Position numbers and translations under genes: made by a program. From Gracilimonas sp035704785 (GTDB lineage Bacteria; Bacteroidota; Rhodothermia; Balneolales; Balneolaceae), in the NCBI RefSeq assembly GCF_035704785.1, contig NZ_DASSWP010000029.1:1-9059 (forward strand): a stretch of 9,059 bases of DNA, given 5' to 3'. Positions within the stretch are counted from its first letter, which is position 1, and every line of letters begins with the position of its first letter. Positions 1 to 5,798 of this stretch are shown here, piece by piece. The notes under the pieces were generated by a model, which was not told the origin of the DNA, did no database searches, and saw only the letters and a program-made list of their open reading frames with translations.

Positions 1-3
1 GAT

Positions 4-189
4 CTAACCGGCTTCTTTCCAGTCGTAATTGAAAAATTCTACATTACCGAAATTACAGGCTGCACAGGCGTGGCGTAAGTTCTCCGATACCCCGAACATC
101 TTACCTCCCAGAATAAGAAGAATTGGCACGGTAAGCCCTAAAATCGGACCTGCAATGTACCAGGGCATAGGTTGTGAAAGTATGTCCAT
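4..189 (-). pseudogene. Truncated YeeE/YedE-family sulfur transporter (N-terminal part)
   Basis: YeeE/YedE (DUF395) proteins are inner-membrane channels, several of which import thiosulfate or related sulfur species. The 61 residues visible match the start of the family: an N-terminal hydrophobic helix at about residues 9-30 (PWYIAGPILGLTVP), then the FGVSENLRHACAAC block, in which the Arg-His-x-Cys-Ala pattern is typical, then an aromatic stretch ending YDWKEAG. A TAG at 4-6 then stops the frame where family members normally continue for well over 100 more residues with further helices. With only three bases left, a premature stop, a frameshift or an end-of-sequence error cannot be told apart. 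No Shine-Dalgarno precedes the ATG at 187-189. The gene is divergent from the GntR regulator. Family assignment is fairly sure; broken status is inferred. Confidence 0.6.
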
Positions 190-260
190 CAGTTTGTGAT
201 TTGTCTAGTGATTGATCGTTTAATTATTTCTTCACTCCAATGATACCGGAGTTCTCTAGT

Positions 261-282
261 TTGTAACAACATGTTATAACAA
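261..282. promoter_or_regulatory. 22-bp operator-like dyad between yeeE-like gene and gntR
   Basis: This stretch reads nearly the same on both strands: 18 of 22 positions fit the two-fold symmetry, with a perfect AACATGTT core at 268-275 and a second perfect palindrome TGTTATAACA at 272-281. It lies in the divergent promoter region. Size and symmetry suit a dimeric helix-turn-helix repressor, and the adjacent GntR protein is the natural candidate. That pairing is inference: the exact GntR/HutC spacing (GT-N-TA-N-AC) is not clearly met. Confidence 0.35.
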
Positions 283-340
283 GTATCTTAAATAGATGTT
301 AATTGGTGAATTTTGGTGCAAGACTATCGGTCTCTATCCC

Positions 341-380
341 CGATCAGTAAGGGCGCATTGAAATGCGCCCTTACTGATCG
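341..380. repeat. 40-bp near-perfect palindrome upstream of gntR (REP-like or regulatory hairpin)
   Basis: Two perfectly complementary 18-nt arms (341-358 and 363-380) with core AAGGGCGCAT/ATGCGCCCTT surround a TGAA loop. It ends 23 bases before the gntR ATG. No T-run follows on either strand, so it is not a standard intrinsic terminator. It is much longer than a typical GntR operator half-site. GGGCGCAT/ATGCGCCC hairpins are reminiscent of dispersed REP-type palindromes; whether this one is repeated in the genome cannot be seen here. Confidence 0.6.
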
Positions 381-403
381 ACACAGTCATTAAGATCTAC
401 ATC

Positions 404-1192
404 ATGGAACAACAAGCTTCTAAACACGAAAAGGTAAAGCAGCTTTTACAGAAGGAGATCACCGAAGGCTACTATGAAGGCGGCGATAAACTCCCATCCG
501 AACAAAGGCTTTGCGATTATTTTAAGGTGAGCCGGGTTACTGTACGTCATGCCCTTCAGAATTTAGAAAACGACGGGCTGATCTACCGCAAGCAAGGTGT
601 TGGTGCTTTTGTGAGCGATCAGACCTATAAGAGCAATTTGGTGAAACTAACCGACTTTTCTGAGGATATGCGTCAGGCCGGCTTGGAAAGCAGTTCTCGT
701 TTGGTTTCACTCAAAAAGGTTGATCCTATTAAAGAAGTGAATGAGATCCTGGAGATCCGCCCGGATATGAAGCTCATTCGTGTGGACCGGGTTCGTTTGG
801 GAAGCGGAAAACCGGTGGCTTTCGATATCACTTGGTTGCCTCCCGGATATGGACAATTATTGTTTGATGAAGACCTCACCACCCAGACTATTTACAATGT
901 TATTGAGGAGAAGTATGAGATTCCTATTTTGGCCGGCAGTTATCGGTTCACTGCAACCAATGCAGACAAATACATTGGTGATTATCTGAATTTAAAAGAG
1001 GGTGATGCACTGTTTGAAATTGACCGCTGTTCCCGGACTACCGGGGATAAGAAAGTGTACTTCCAAAAGAGATATTACAACCCGGCTCATGTAAGCTATG
1101 TAATGGAATTATCGCGAAATGAGGATTCTGAGGATGTCACTTCCAAAGATGGTTTACCCCTTAAAGAATTCTCTCCTGAGTTTGTTAAATAG
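404..1192 (+). CDS. GntR-family transcriptional regulator, HutC/UTRA subfamily
   Basis: A 262-residue one-component regulator. Residues about 8-72 form the GntR winged helix-turn-helix with the hallmark sequence GDKLPSEQRLCDYFKVSRVT, followed by VRHALQNLENDGLI and the wing RKQGVGAFV. Residues about 81-236 form a UTRA ligand-binding domain (LTDFSEDMRQAGL, then VDRVRLGSGKPVAFDITWLP, and an ending near QKRYYNPAHVSYVMEL), the fold that senses small metabolites in HutC, NagR and FarR relatives. Length is normal for the subfamily; about 25 C-terminal residues are an extra acidic tail. The ligand cannot be deduced. The gene is divergent from the yeeE-like fragment and is followed after 52 bases by the LolA-like gene, so control of either neighbour or of itself is plausible. 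The ATG at 404 has no Shine-Dalgarno, but the HTH starts at the right distance from it. Confidence 0.95.
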   Translation: MEQQASKHEKVKQLLQKEITEGYYEGGDKLPSEQRLCDYFKVSRVTVRHALQNLENDGLIYRKQGVGAFVSDQTYKSNLVKLTDFSEDMRQAGLESSSRLVSLKKVDPIKEVNEILEIRPDMKLIRVDRVRLGSGKPVAFDITWLPPGYGQLLFDEDLTTQTIYNVIEEKYEIPILAGSYRFTATNADKYIGDYLNLKEGDALFEIDRCSRTTGDKKVYFQKRYYNPAHVSYVMELSRNEDSEDVTSKDGLPLKEFSPEFVK

Positions 1193-1244
1193 AAATAAAA
1201 GCATCATTTTCATTCCTCTTAAACACAAATCAATTATACACATT

Positions 1245-1961
1245 ATGAGGAAGTTAACATACAGTTCACACTTAATTGCATTGATACTCATTTCGGGGTT
1301 ATCAATGGTTTTTGCACAAATAGAAGTAAATGCGCAAGATAATAATGCAGAAAAATGGCTCAATAAAATGGCCGATGCTGTCATAGAGCCTGGAACTGAA
1401 GTAGAAACTTTAACCACGGATATTGAACAAACCGTTATCTCACCTATGGGTGACATCACGTTAAGCGGCACAAGCACAGTTAATTTTGAAACCGGAAATC
1501 AAAGTGCGGTATTAGAAACTCCGCAGGGGAAGGTTGAAGTAATTATTGAAGATGGAGAGGGCGTTCAAAAAGTGGGTGGAAGAGAAATACCCATGAATGG
1601 AGTACAACTTCAGCAAGTGGAAACTGAAATGGAAAGAAATTATGTTAATGTTGCTCGGAATAAAGACTCCCTGGATGCAGAGTTTCTCGGCATGGAAACC
1701 ATAGACGATACTGAGTATGCTAAAGTTAAGATCAATTTCACAGTACCCGTTACGTATTATTTAGATACCGAAACCGCATTGCCTGATATGATCACATTTA
1801 ATCAGTTCAACCAGCAAACCGGCTCAGAAGTGGAAGTTCAAGTTAAGCATAGCGATTGGCGTACCGTCTCAGGAGTTACTTATGCATTTTCAATAGAATC
1901 TTTCGCTGGTGGTCAAAAAGCCGGTTCCGGAACCGTCAAAAGTTTAACCGTTAACGAATAA
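1245..1961 (+). CDS. Exported LolA/LppX-like protein of unknown function
   Basis: A 238-residue protein with a type I signal peptide: MRK, then the hydrophobic run LIALILISGLSMVFA, with cleavage likely after Ala24 (VFA-Q) or Ala30 (VNA-Q). The mature part is rich in short alternating beta strands (ISPMGDITLSGTSTVNF, GKVEVIIEDGEGVQKVGGRE, AKVKINFTVPVTYYLDTETALP, DWRTVSGVTYAFSIESF). This resembles the LolA/LppX-like half-barrel, including the versions attached to M16 peptidases, which suggests a periplasmic hydrophobic-ligand or lipoprotein role. The fold match is by eye and the function is not assigned. The same frame is open back to an ATG at 1119, but that start lies inside gntR and would bury the signal peptide, so 1245 is preferred. 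It follows gntR by 52 bases and could be co-transcribed. There is no lipobox. Confidence 0.75.
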   Translation: MRKLTYSSHLIALILISGLSMVFAQIEVNAQDNNAEKWLNKMADAVIEPGTEVETLTTDIEQTVISPMGDITLSGTSTVNFETGNQSAVLETPQGKVEVIIEDGEGVQKVGGREIPMNGVQLQQVETEMERNYVNVARNKDSLDAEFLGMETIDDTEYAKVKINFTVPVTYYLDTETALPDMITFNQFNQQTGSEVEVQVKHSDWRTVSGVTYAFSIESFAGGQKAGSGTVKSLTVNE

Positions 1962-2055
1962 CTGCTTTACATTGGATAAGGGAATCTGTGTATTTTCTAT
2001 GTTCGTTGAAGATGATACCTGGCAGAAATAGCAATTACAAATTAGGAGACTGAAC

Positions 2056-2580
2056 ATGTCAGTTTGGGATAAAGAATTTCCTTCAGATTCAGAATACGCT
2101 CACTATTATGCCGATTATGTTTCTCATGTCCCCAAGAAAAACATCATTGAGACACTGAATTCTCAGATGCATGAGATGTATACCTTTATAAATGCGATAC
2201 CGGGTGATAAAGCCTTTTCTTCTTATAAAGAGGGGAAATGGACTATTAAACAAGTTTTAGGTCATATGATCGAAACCGAACGGGTTTTTGCTTACCGGGC
2301 TTTGGCTTTTGCCAGACGCGATCCTAATCCATTGCCAAGTATGGATCAAGATAATTATGTTAAATATGCGAATTTCAACAGCCGAACCATCAGTAACCTT
2401 GCCAACGAATATTTATCTGTTCGGATATCAACCATTCATCTTTTCCAAAACATGACTCAGGAGATGATCTCTCTAAAAGGAACCGCAAGTGGTTTTGAAT
2501 TTACTGTGCGGTCGTTACCCTTTATCATTGCCGGGCATGAGCTGCATCATATGCAGGTTATTCGTGAGAAATATTTGTAG
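2056..2580 (+). CDS. DinB-superfamily (YfiT-like) putative metal-dependent protein
   Basis: A 174-residue member of the DinB/YfiT four-helix-bundle superfamily (unrelated to DNA polymerase IV, also called DinB). The usual three-histidine metal site can be placed: His70 in KWTIKQVLGHMIETERVFAYR, and His161 and His165 in IIAGHELHHMQVIREKYL at the C-terminus. Arg76 and the FARRDPNPLPSMDQDNYV loop also follow the family pattern. Members are linked to bacillithiol or other low-molecular-weight thiol transferase chemistry or to damage response; the substrate here is unknown. An AGGAG at 2044-2048, seven bases before the ATG, is the only clear Shine-Dalgarno in the window and fixes the start. The gene appears monocistronic, 94 bases after the LolA-like gene. 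Confidence 0.9.
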   Translation: MSVWDKEFPSDSEYAHYYADYVSHVPKKNIIETLNSQMHEMYTFINAIPGDKAFSSYKEGKWTIKQVLGHMIETERVFAYRALAFARRDPNPLPSMDQDNYVKYANFNSRTISNLANEYLSVRISTIHLFQNMTQEMISLKGTASGFEFTVRSLPFIIAGHELHHMQVIREKYL

Positions 2581-2602
2581 GGAAATTTATGCTTTTGCTA
2601 CC

Positions 2603-2626
2603 CTTTTAATGATATAAAAGTTTTTT
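2603..2626 (+). terminator. Possible weak terminator after the DinB-like gene
   Basis: CTTTT at 2603-2607 can pair with AAAAG at 2616-2620, followed directly by six T residues at 2621-2626. The stem is short and AT-only apart from one C-G pair, so termination strength is doubtful. The position, 23 bases past the stop codon, is right. Confidence 0.35.
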
Positions 2627-2666
2627 AAACAGCTGAATCTTTCATTGTTTAAAATGTAGTAACAAA

Positions 2667-2699
2667 AATTCTCCCTTAGAAGGGAGACCGGTTGAAAGC
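2667..2699 (+). repeat. 33-bp exact repeat, copy 1 (left end of DUF559 element)
   Basis: All 33 bases are identical to 3280-3312 in the same orientation. The unit starts AATTCTCCCTTAGAAGGGAG and ends GACCGGTTGAAAGC. The internal palindrome (2671-2686, 7-bp arms, AG loop) forms the first hairpin. The GGTT at 2690-2693 opens a second hairpin closing with AACC at 2710-2713. Confidence 0.85.
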
Positions 2700-2751
2700 T
2701 TTAGCTCGAAACCAAAAGTATGTCAGTGAGGTCGCGACTCTTTATACTTTT
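2689..2751 (+). promoter_or_regulatory. Structured leader of the DUF559 gene
   Basis: After the first hairpin, GGTT (2690-2693) pairs with AACC (2710-2713), enclosing AGC-TTTA-GCT. A third hairpin pairs AAAAGTAT (2714-2721) with ATACTTTT (2744-2751), enclosing the palindrome GTCGCGAC at 2731-2738. Three successive hairpins just before the coding frame suggest an RNA or single-stranded-DNA structure with a role in expression or movement. The role is inferred, not shown. Confidence 0.4.
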
Positions 2752-2765
2752 AAAACACTGAAGCC

Positions 2766-3146
2766 ATTAAAAATAAGATCCATCCATATAATCGGAAGCT
2801 AAAACATTTAGCCAGACAGTTAAGGAAGAATAGTACCCTTAGCGAAGTACTGCTTTGGAAACAAATAAAAGACAAAGCACTTGGGGTAGAGTTCCACCGA
2901 CAGGTGCCTATTTTAGACTACATTGTGGACTTTTATTGTCACGAAATTATGATGGTTATTGAAATTGACGGCATCACACATGATCATCCTGAGAAGTTCC
3001 AGAATGACAAACAACGTCAAGAAAGAATTGAAGCACTCGGCGTTATTTTTGCACGAATTACTGATTCGGATGTAAAACATAATATGCATGGTGTATTGAT
3101 GTGCCTCCAGGATTTTGTCAAGCAGCTGAAGGCAAAGCAAACCTAA
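2766..3146 (+). CDS. DUF559-family (Vsr-like PD-(D/E)XK) endonuclease, non-ATG start
   Basis: A predicted single-domain nuclease of 126 residues with the full DUF559 layout: an N-terminal NKIHPYNRKLKHLARQLRKN segment, then TLSEVLLWKQIKDKALGVEF, HRQVPILDYIVDFYC, and the core VIEIDGITHD. Numbered from 2766, Asp55, Glu66, Asp68 and His72 fit the catalytic positions of this Vsr-like family, so the active site looks intact. The frame opens after a TAA at 2751-2753. The position where relatives start (before KNKI.PYN) is an ATT codon at 2766; no in-frame ATG or TTG occurs upstream of the catalytic core, and the first GTG is 2904, inside it. Either ATT is used or the gene has lost its start. It lies between inverted hairpin repeats, which is its main clue to biology. 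Family is sure; the start and expression are not. Confidence 0.75.
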   Translation: MKNKIHPYNRKLKHLARQLRKNSTLSEVLLWKQIKDKALGVEFHRQVPILDYIVDFYCHEIMMVIEIDGITHDHPEKFQNDKQRQERIEALGVIFARITDSDVKHNMHGVLMCLQDFVKQLKAKQT

Positions 3147-3191
3147 TTCAACAACGCACATCTCCCTGCAAATAATCAAAGATCATTTGCT

Positions 3192-3213
3192 GTCCCTCTT
3201 CTAAGAGGGAATT
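3192..3213 (-). repeat. Right-end inverted repeat of the DUF559 element
   Basis: The reverse complement matches the left end 2667-2688 at 18 of 22 bases. It contains the palindrome CCCTCTTCTAAGAGGG (3194-3209), and AATTCTCTTT follows it on the plus strand. This hairpin plus a T-rich tail, 47 bases after the DUF559 stop, could also end the nuclease transcript. Confidence 0.6.
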
Positions 3214-3279
3214 CTCTTTAGTTAATAAGATCTAGTTTTAGCTAGTGTAGCACTCATTATTTTAAAAGCTGTATCGAAT

Positions 3280-3341
3280 AATTCTCCCTTAGAAGGGAGA
3301 CCGGTTGAAAGCCTTCAGGCGATCAACCTGAGGGATGTCAG
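3280..3341 (+). repeat. 33-bp repeat copy 2: solo left end of the DUF559-type element
   Basis: Positions 3280-3312 repeat 2667-2699 exactly. Then comes the cognate of the second hairpin, diverged in sequence but keeping pairing: GGTTGA (3303-3308) with TCAACC (3323-3328), enclosing GCC-TTCA-GGC. The shared ATGTCAG (3335-3341; compare 2720-2726) ends the copy and overlaps the stop codon of the glycosyltransferase gene (3338-3340). No nuclease gene follows. Read on the minus strand, the CTCCCTT/AAGGGAG hairpin lies just past that gene and may serve as its terminator. Confidence 0.7.
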
Positions 3342-4369
3342 TCTACTGCCAATTGCGCAAAATGCTCTTGCTGAAGATTCTCCCCCAATCCCGACTGTAT
3401 GATCTTCTGAACCAGGTCCTCCTCATCCGAAATTTCCGGCAGACTCAAAACCGCTCCCTTATCAATCCATTCTGAAAGCATCCGGCTAAAATACGGATCG
3501 ATCTGATACACCACTTTTCCTCCCATTTCTTCCAAAGCAGCGGCATTGCATAATTGCTCATATTGATTTTTAATAGGGATGGTTAGCAGCTTTTTCCCAA
3601 GAAACATGGCCTCTGAAGTAGTTTCAAAACCAGTGGCTGAGATGACACCCAAGCAATGTTCAATACTTTTCAAAAAGTCTTCTTTCCCAACCGGATTCAC
3701 TTGCACATTCCCCTTTACATATGCTTCCTCACAAGTTGGGGAAAAGATGTGCCATTTCGTTTTTTTTACCTGAGAAAATATTGAGTGCAAAGTCTGATGG
3801 TCGAAAGCTGGCAAATAGACCGTTACATGATCGCCCGGGCTTGGATGCAGATCCCGTATATGTCTTCGAATGATCGGAGGCTCGATAAAATCATCATACC
3901 GCAGATAATGAGAACCAACCGCTGCGGTACTAGGAGCAAAATATCTCATCACGTTTTCGGCAACCGCTGATCTTTTGTCTGGTCTTGGTGACTTTTCAGA
4001 TAAAAATGAAGCCTGATGACTTATGGCAACACAGGGGATGCCGGCTTGATTTGCAGCCCAGGCCGTAACAGGCTCAAAGTCATTTACCACAAAATCATAC
4101 TCTCCAATCGGTACATGCCGAACATCTTTCAAAAATTTAAAGGGATGTAAATTCAAAGCTGTTTCCAAAAAATCTACGCTCCCACTGTTATCATATGCCA
4201 GGCTCATTCCGCGGGCAGTAAAATCAACAGGGCCATCAATGTTCATCTTGAAATTATACCCGCTGATGAGTACATCCACTTCAGCATACTCACGAAGCTT
4301 TGGGAGTACCACCCGTGCCCGGCTTATGTGTCCGTGCCCCGTTCCCTGAACACCGTATAATATCCTCAT
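3338..4369 (-). CDS. MJ1255/VC2487-type glycosyltransferase (GT-B fold)
   Basis: A 343-residue glycosyltransferase of the PF13528 (MJ1255/VC2487) type, related to MurG. The N-terminal Rossmann half begins MRILYGVQGTGHGHISRA, whose glycine-rich GTGHGHxxR loop is the family signature. NDFEP at 96-100 is characteristic. The C-terminal donor-binding half has SATGFETTSEAMFLGKKLL (244-262) with the Glu-x5-Glu-type nucleotide-sugar motif and PIKNQYEQ (265-272), which parallels MurG's PxxxDHQ loop. It probably moves a sugar from a nucleotide donor to a lipid or glycan acceptor at the inner face of the membrane; donor and acceptor are unknown. Its ATG overlaps the stop of the phosphoesterase gene by four bases (ATGA, 4366-4369), so the two are translationally coupled. 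The C-terminal stop coincides with the edge of a repeat copy. Confidence 0.88.
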   Translation of the reverse strand: MRILYGVQGTGHGHISRARVVLPKLREYAEVDVLISGYNFKMNIDGPVDFTARGMSLAYDNSGSVDFLETALNLHPFKFLKDVRHVPIGEYDFVVNDFEPVTAWAANQAGIPCVAISHQASFLSEKSPRPDKRSAVAENVMRYFAPSTAAVGSHYLRYDDFIEPPIIRRHIRDLHPSPGDHVTVYLPAFDHQTLHSIFSQVKKTKWHIFSPTCEEAYVKGNVQVNPVGKEDFLKSIEHCLGVISATGFETTSEAMFLGKKLLTIPIKNQYEQLCNAAALEEMGGKVVYQIDPYFSRMLSEWIDKGAVLSLPEISDEEDLVQKIIQSGLGENLQQEHFAQLAVD

Positions 4370-5181
4370 CCTATCATCACCTTATGGTCAAAAGTGTGAC
4401 TCTTCATCAACAGGTTCACCCTCGGATTATCCTGCAAAAATTCATCTTCATTATATTTATAGAGACTCCATTCCCCCGCGTCGTATTCCAGACAAGTAAG
4501 ATTTTCGACCCAGTCGCCCGAATTGAGGTAGATCACCGACCCTTTTTCATTTTCATATCCGCGAATTTTGGGCTGGTGAATGTGTCCGCAAACAACATAG
4601 TCATACCCCTCTTCGATAGCTAGTTCCATAGCTGTCACTTCAAAATCATCTATAAAATTAACGGCCTGCTTTACGCTGTCCTTGATCTTTTTGGAAAGGG
4701 AGAATTTTCCGTATCCCAGTTTTTCAGAAATATTATTCATCCATCGGTTCAACAAAATAAGCAGTTCATAGCCTTTCCCTCCCAGTTTAGCTATCCACTT
4801 ACTGTGCTTCATAGTGATATCAAAAATATCTCCGTGAAAGATCCAGACACTTTCCCCATTCATTTCCAGCACCAGTTTATCCCTGATAAAAAGCGGACCA
4901 AGTTGCAGGCTGGAAATTTTTCGTAAGGTTTCATCGTAATTACCCGTCAGATAATAAATATCTGTGCCGTTGGTCATCATGGTGATCAGTGTTCTGATGA
5001 CGTGCATATGTGCCTCCGGCCAATAGTACTTACGGAAATTCCACATATCGATGAAATCCCCGTTTAGGATCACACGCTTAGGGTCAATAGAATTGAGGTA
5101 TTGAACCAGTTCAACCGCATGGCAGCCCACTGTGCCAAGATGGATGTCAGAAAGAACTACGGTATCAAGGGATCGTTTCAT
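4366..5181 (-). CDS. LpxH-like metallophosphoesterase (UDP-2,3-diacylglucosamine diphosphatase-like)
   Basis: A 271-residue calcineurin-like phosphoesterase of the LpxH-like group (COG2908). The dinuclear metal motifs are visible: Asp12 and His14 in SDIHLG, Asp42 in NGDFIDMW, Asn81 in TGNYDE, His116 in IFHGDIFD, and His200 and His202 in CGHIHQP. The WNFRKYYWPEAHMHVIR segment after the second motif and the helical insert at about 125-175 are typical of this group. Tyr82 stands where most metallophosphoesterases have the GNHD histidine and LpxH has arginine. True LpxH makes lipid X in lipid A synthesis. Pairing with a glycosyltransferase suggests either that role or hydrolysis of another nucleotide-linked lipid intermediate. 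It is the first gene of a two-gene minus-strand operon, and no clear Shine-Dalgarno is present. Confidence 0.85.
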   Translation of the reverse strand: MKRSLDTVVLSDIHLGTVGCHAVELVQYLNSIDPKRVILNGDFIDMWNFRKYYWPEAHMHVIRTLITMMTNGTDIYYLTGNYDETLRKISSLQLGPLFIRDKLVLEMNGESVWIFHGDIFDITMKHSKWIAKLGGKGYELLILLNRWMNNISEKLGYGKFSLSKKIKDSVKQAVNFIDDFEVTAMELAIEEGYDYVVCGHIHQPKIRGYENEKGSVIYLNSGDWVENLTCLEYDAGEWSLYKYNEDEFLQDNPRVNLLMKSHTFDHKVMIG

Positions 5182-5287
5182 AGCCTTTTTAATAGATGAT
5201 TGATAGCAAATATCGCCCGGCTATGTTAACGGGGGTTAGCGACAGCATTAATTATTGGTTACCAATGTGTTAGGGAATTGTAAATGA

Positions 5288-5343
5288 TAAATTTTAAATG
5301 TTGAATTAATTACGTTCATTTATAATTCAACATTTAAAATTTA
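5288..5343 (+). repeat. Inverted repeat with 21-bp perfect arms upstream of the osmC-like gene
   Basis: The arm at 5288-5308 is the exact reverse complement of 5323-5343, with a 14-nt spacer. The right arm includes TTCAACATTTAAAATTT and ends 8 bases before the ATG at 5352. The arms are almost entirely A/T. If transcribed, the hairpin would sit right in front of the start codon; otherwise it may be an eroded member of the TTCAACATT repeats at 5837 and 6910. It lies in the divergent region between the phosphoesterase and osmC-like genes. Confidence 0.75.
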
Positions 5344-5351
5344 GAATTTCT

Positions 5352-5795
5352 ATGAGCGAGCAAAAGATCATACACGTACATCTCCCAGAAGACGAAACCT
5401 TCAAAACTACCCTTTCCGCCGGAAAGCACGAACTTATATCTGATGAACCGGAAAGCGTGACAGGCGGACAGAATTCCGGGCCCGATCCTTATGATTATCT
5501 CCTGATGGGACTTGGCTCCTGCACTCTAATGACCGTAAAAATGTATGCCGAAAGAAAGGGATGGAAACTAGATGATCTCTACCTGGAGCTTCGTCACAAC
5601 CAACGCCACGCCGATGACTGCGCACAGTGCGAAGACCCAAAAAGTAAGATCGATCACATCGAAAAAGAACTCATTATAAAAGGAGACCTATCCCAGGAAC
5701 AATTAGACAAGCTGCTCGAGATCTCCAAAAAATGCCCTGTACATAAAACCCTCGAAGGCGATATTTCCATATCAAGCTCCCTAAGTAAATCTTAA
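5352..5795 (+). CDS. OsmC-family protein (thiol peroxidase-like)
   Basis: A 147-residue OsmC/Ohr-superfamily protein, expected to be cytoplasmic and to reduce organic or lipid hydroperoxides through a cysteine pair. The peroxidatic Cys57 is in LLMGLGSCTLMTVKMYAERK, and the resolving Cys128 is in ISKKCPVHKTLEGDIS; the NSGPDPYDYLL loop before Cys57 is characteristic. A second pair, Cys90 and Cys93, in HADDCAQCE, follows the pattern of the YhfA-like branch of OsmC rather than classical Ohr, and could bind metal or form another disulfide. The reductant and true substrate are unknown for this branch. The gene stands alone, with a long inverted repeat next to its start and no Shine-Dalgarno. Confidence 0.92.
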   Translation: MSEQKIIHVHLPEDETFKTTLSAGKHELISDEPESVTGGQNSGPDPYDYLLMGLGSCTLMTVKMYAERKGWKLDDLYLELRHNQRHADDCAQCEDPKSKIDHIEKELIIKGDLSQEQLDKLLEISKKCPVHKTLEGDISISSSLSKS

Positions 5796-5798
5796 CCC

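Larger units (their letters stand above)
2667..3213. mobile_element. Hairpin-ended repeat element carrying the DUF559 nuclease gene
   Basis: The left end (2667-2688) and the reverse complement of the right end (3192-3213) agree at 18 of 22 positions. Each end contains its own palindrome: CTCCCTTAGAAGGGAG at 2671-2686 and CCCTCTTCTAAGAGGG at 3194-3209. The four mismatches between ends form two compensated pairs, so both 7-bp stems remain perfect. Between them lie a structured leader and a DUF559 endonuclease gene. No convincing target-site duplication is seen and no transposase is encoded. Calling it mobile is inference from the inverted ends, the enclosed nuclease and the second left-end copy at 3280. 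It occupies the space between two convergent genes. Confidence 0.5.

Noticed and set aside
1119..1244. Upstream extension of the LolA-like frame to an ATG at 1119
   Set aside because: It would overlap gntR by 74 bases and place 42 atypical residues before a clear signal peptide that starts at 1245.
1969..2010. Possible promoter TTG ... TATGTTCG before the DinB-like gene
   Set aside because: The -7-like box is 7 of 8 but the spacing is too long for the known consensus.
2913..3179. Minus-strand 88-codon frame opposite the DUF559 gene
   Set aside because: The plus strand carries the conserved nuclease core; the reverse frame has an unnatural residue mix.
2667..3341. CRISPR array
   Set aside because: The 33-bp repeats number only two, are 613 bp apart, and enclose a gene rather than short unique spacers.
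4300..4623. Plus-strand 107-codon frame across the glycosyltransferase/phosphoesterase junction
   Set aside because: It is antisense to two well-supported coupled genes, and the translation is low in family-like signals.
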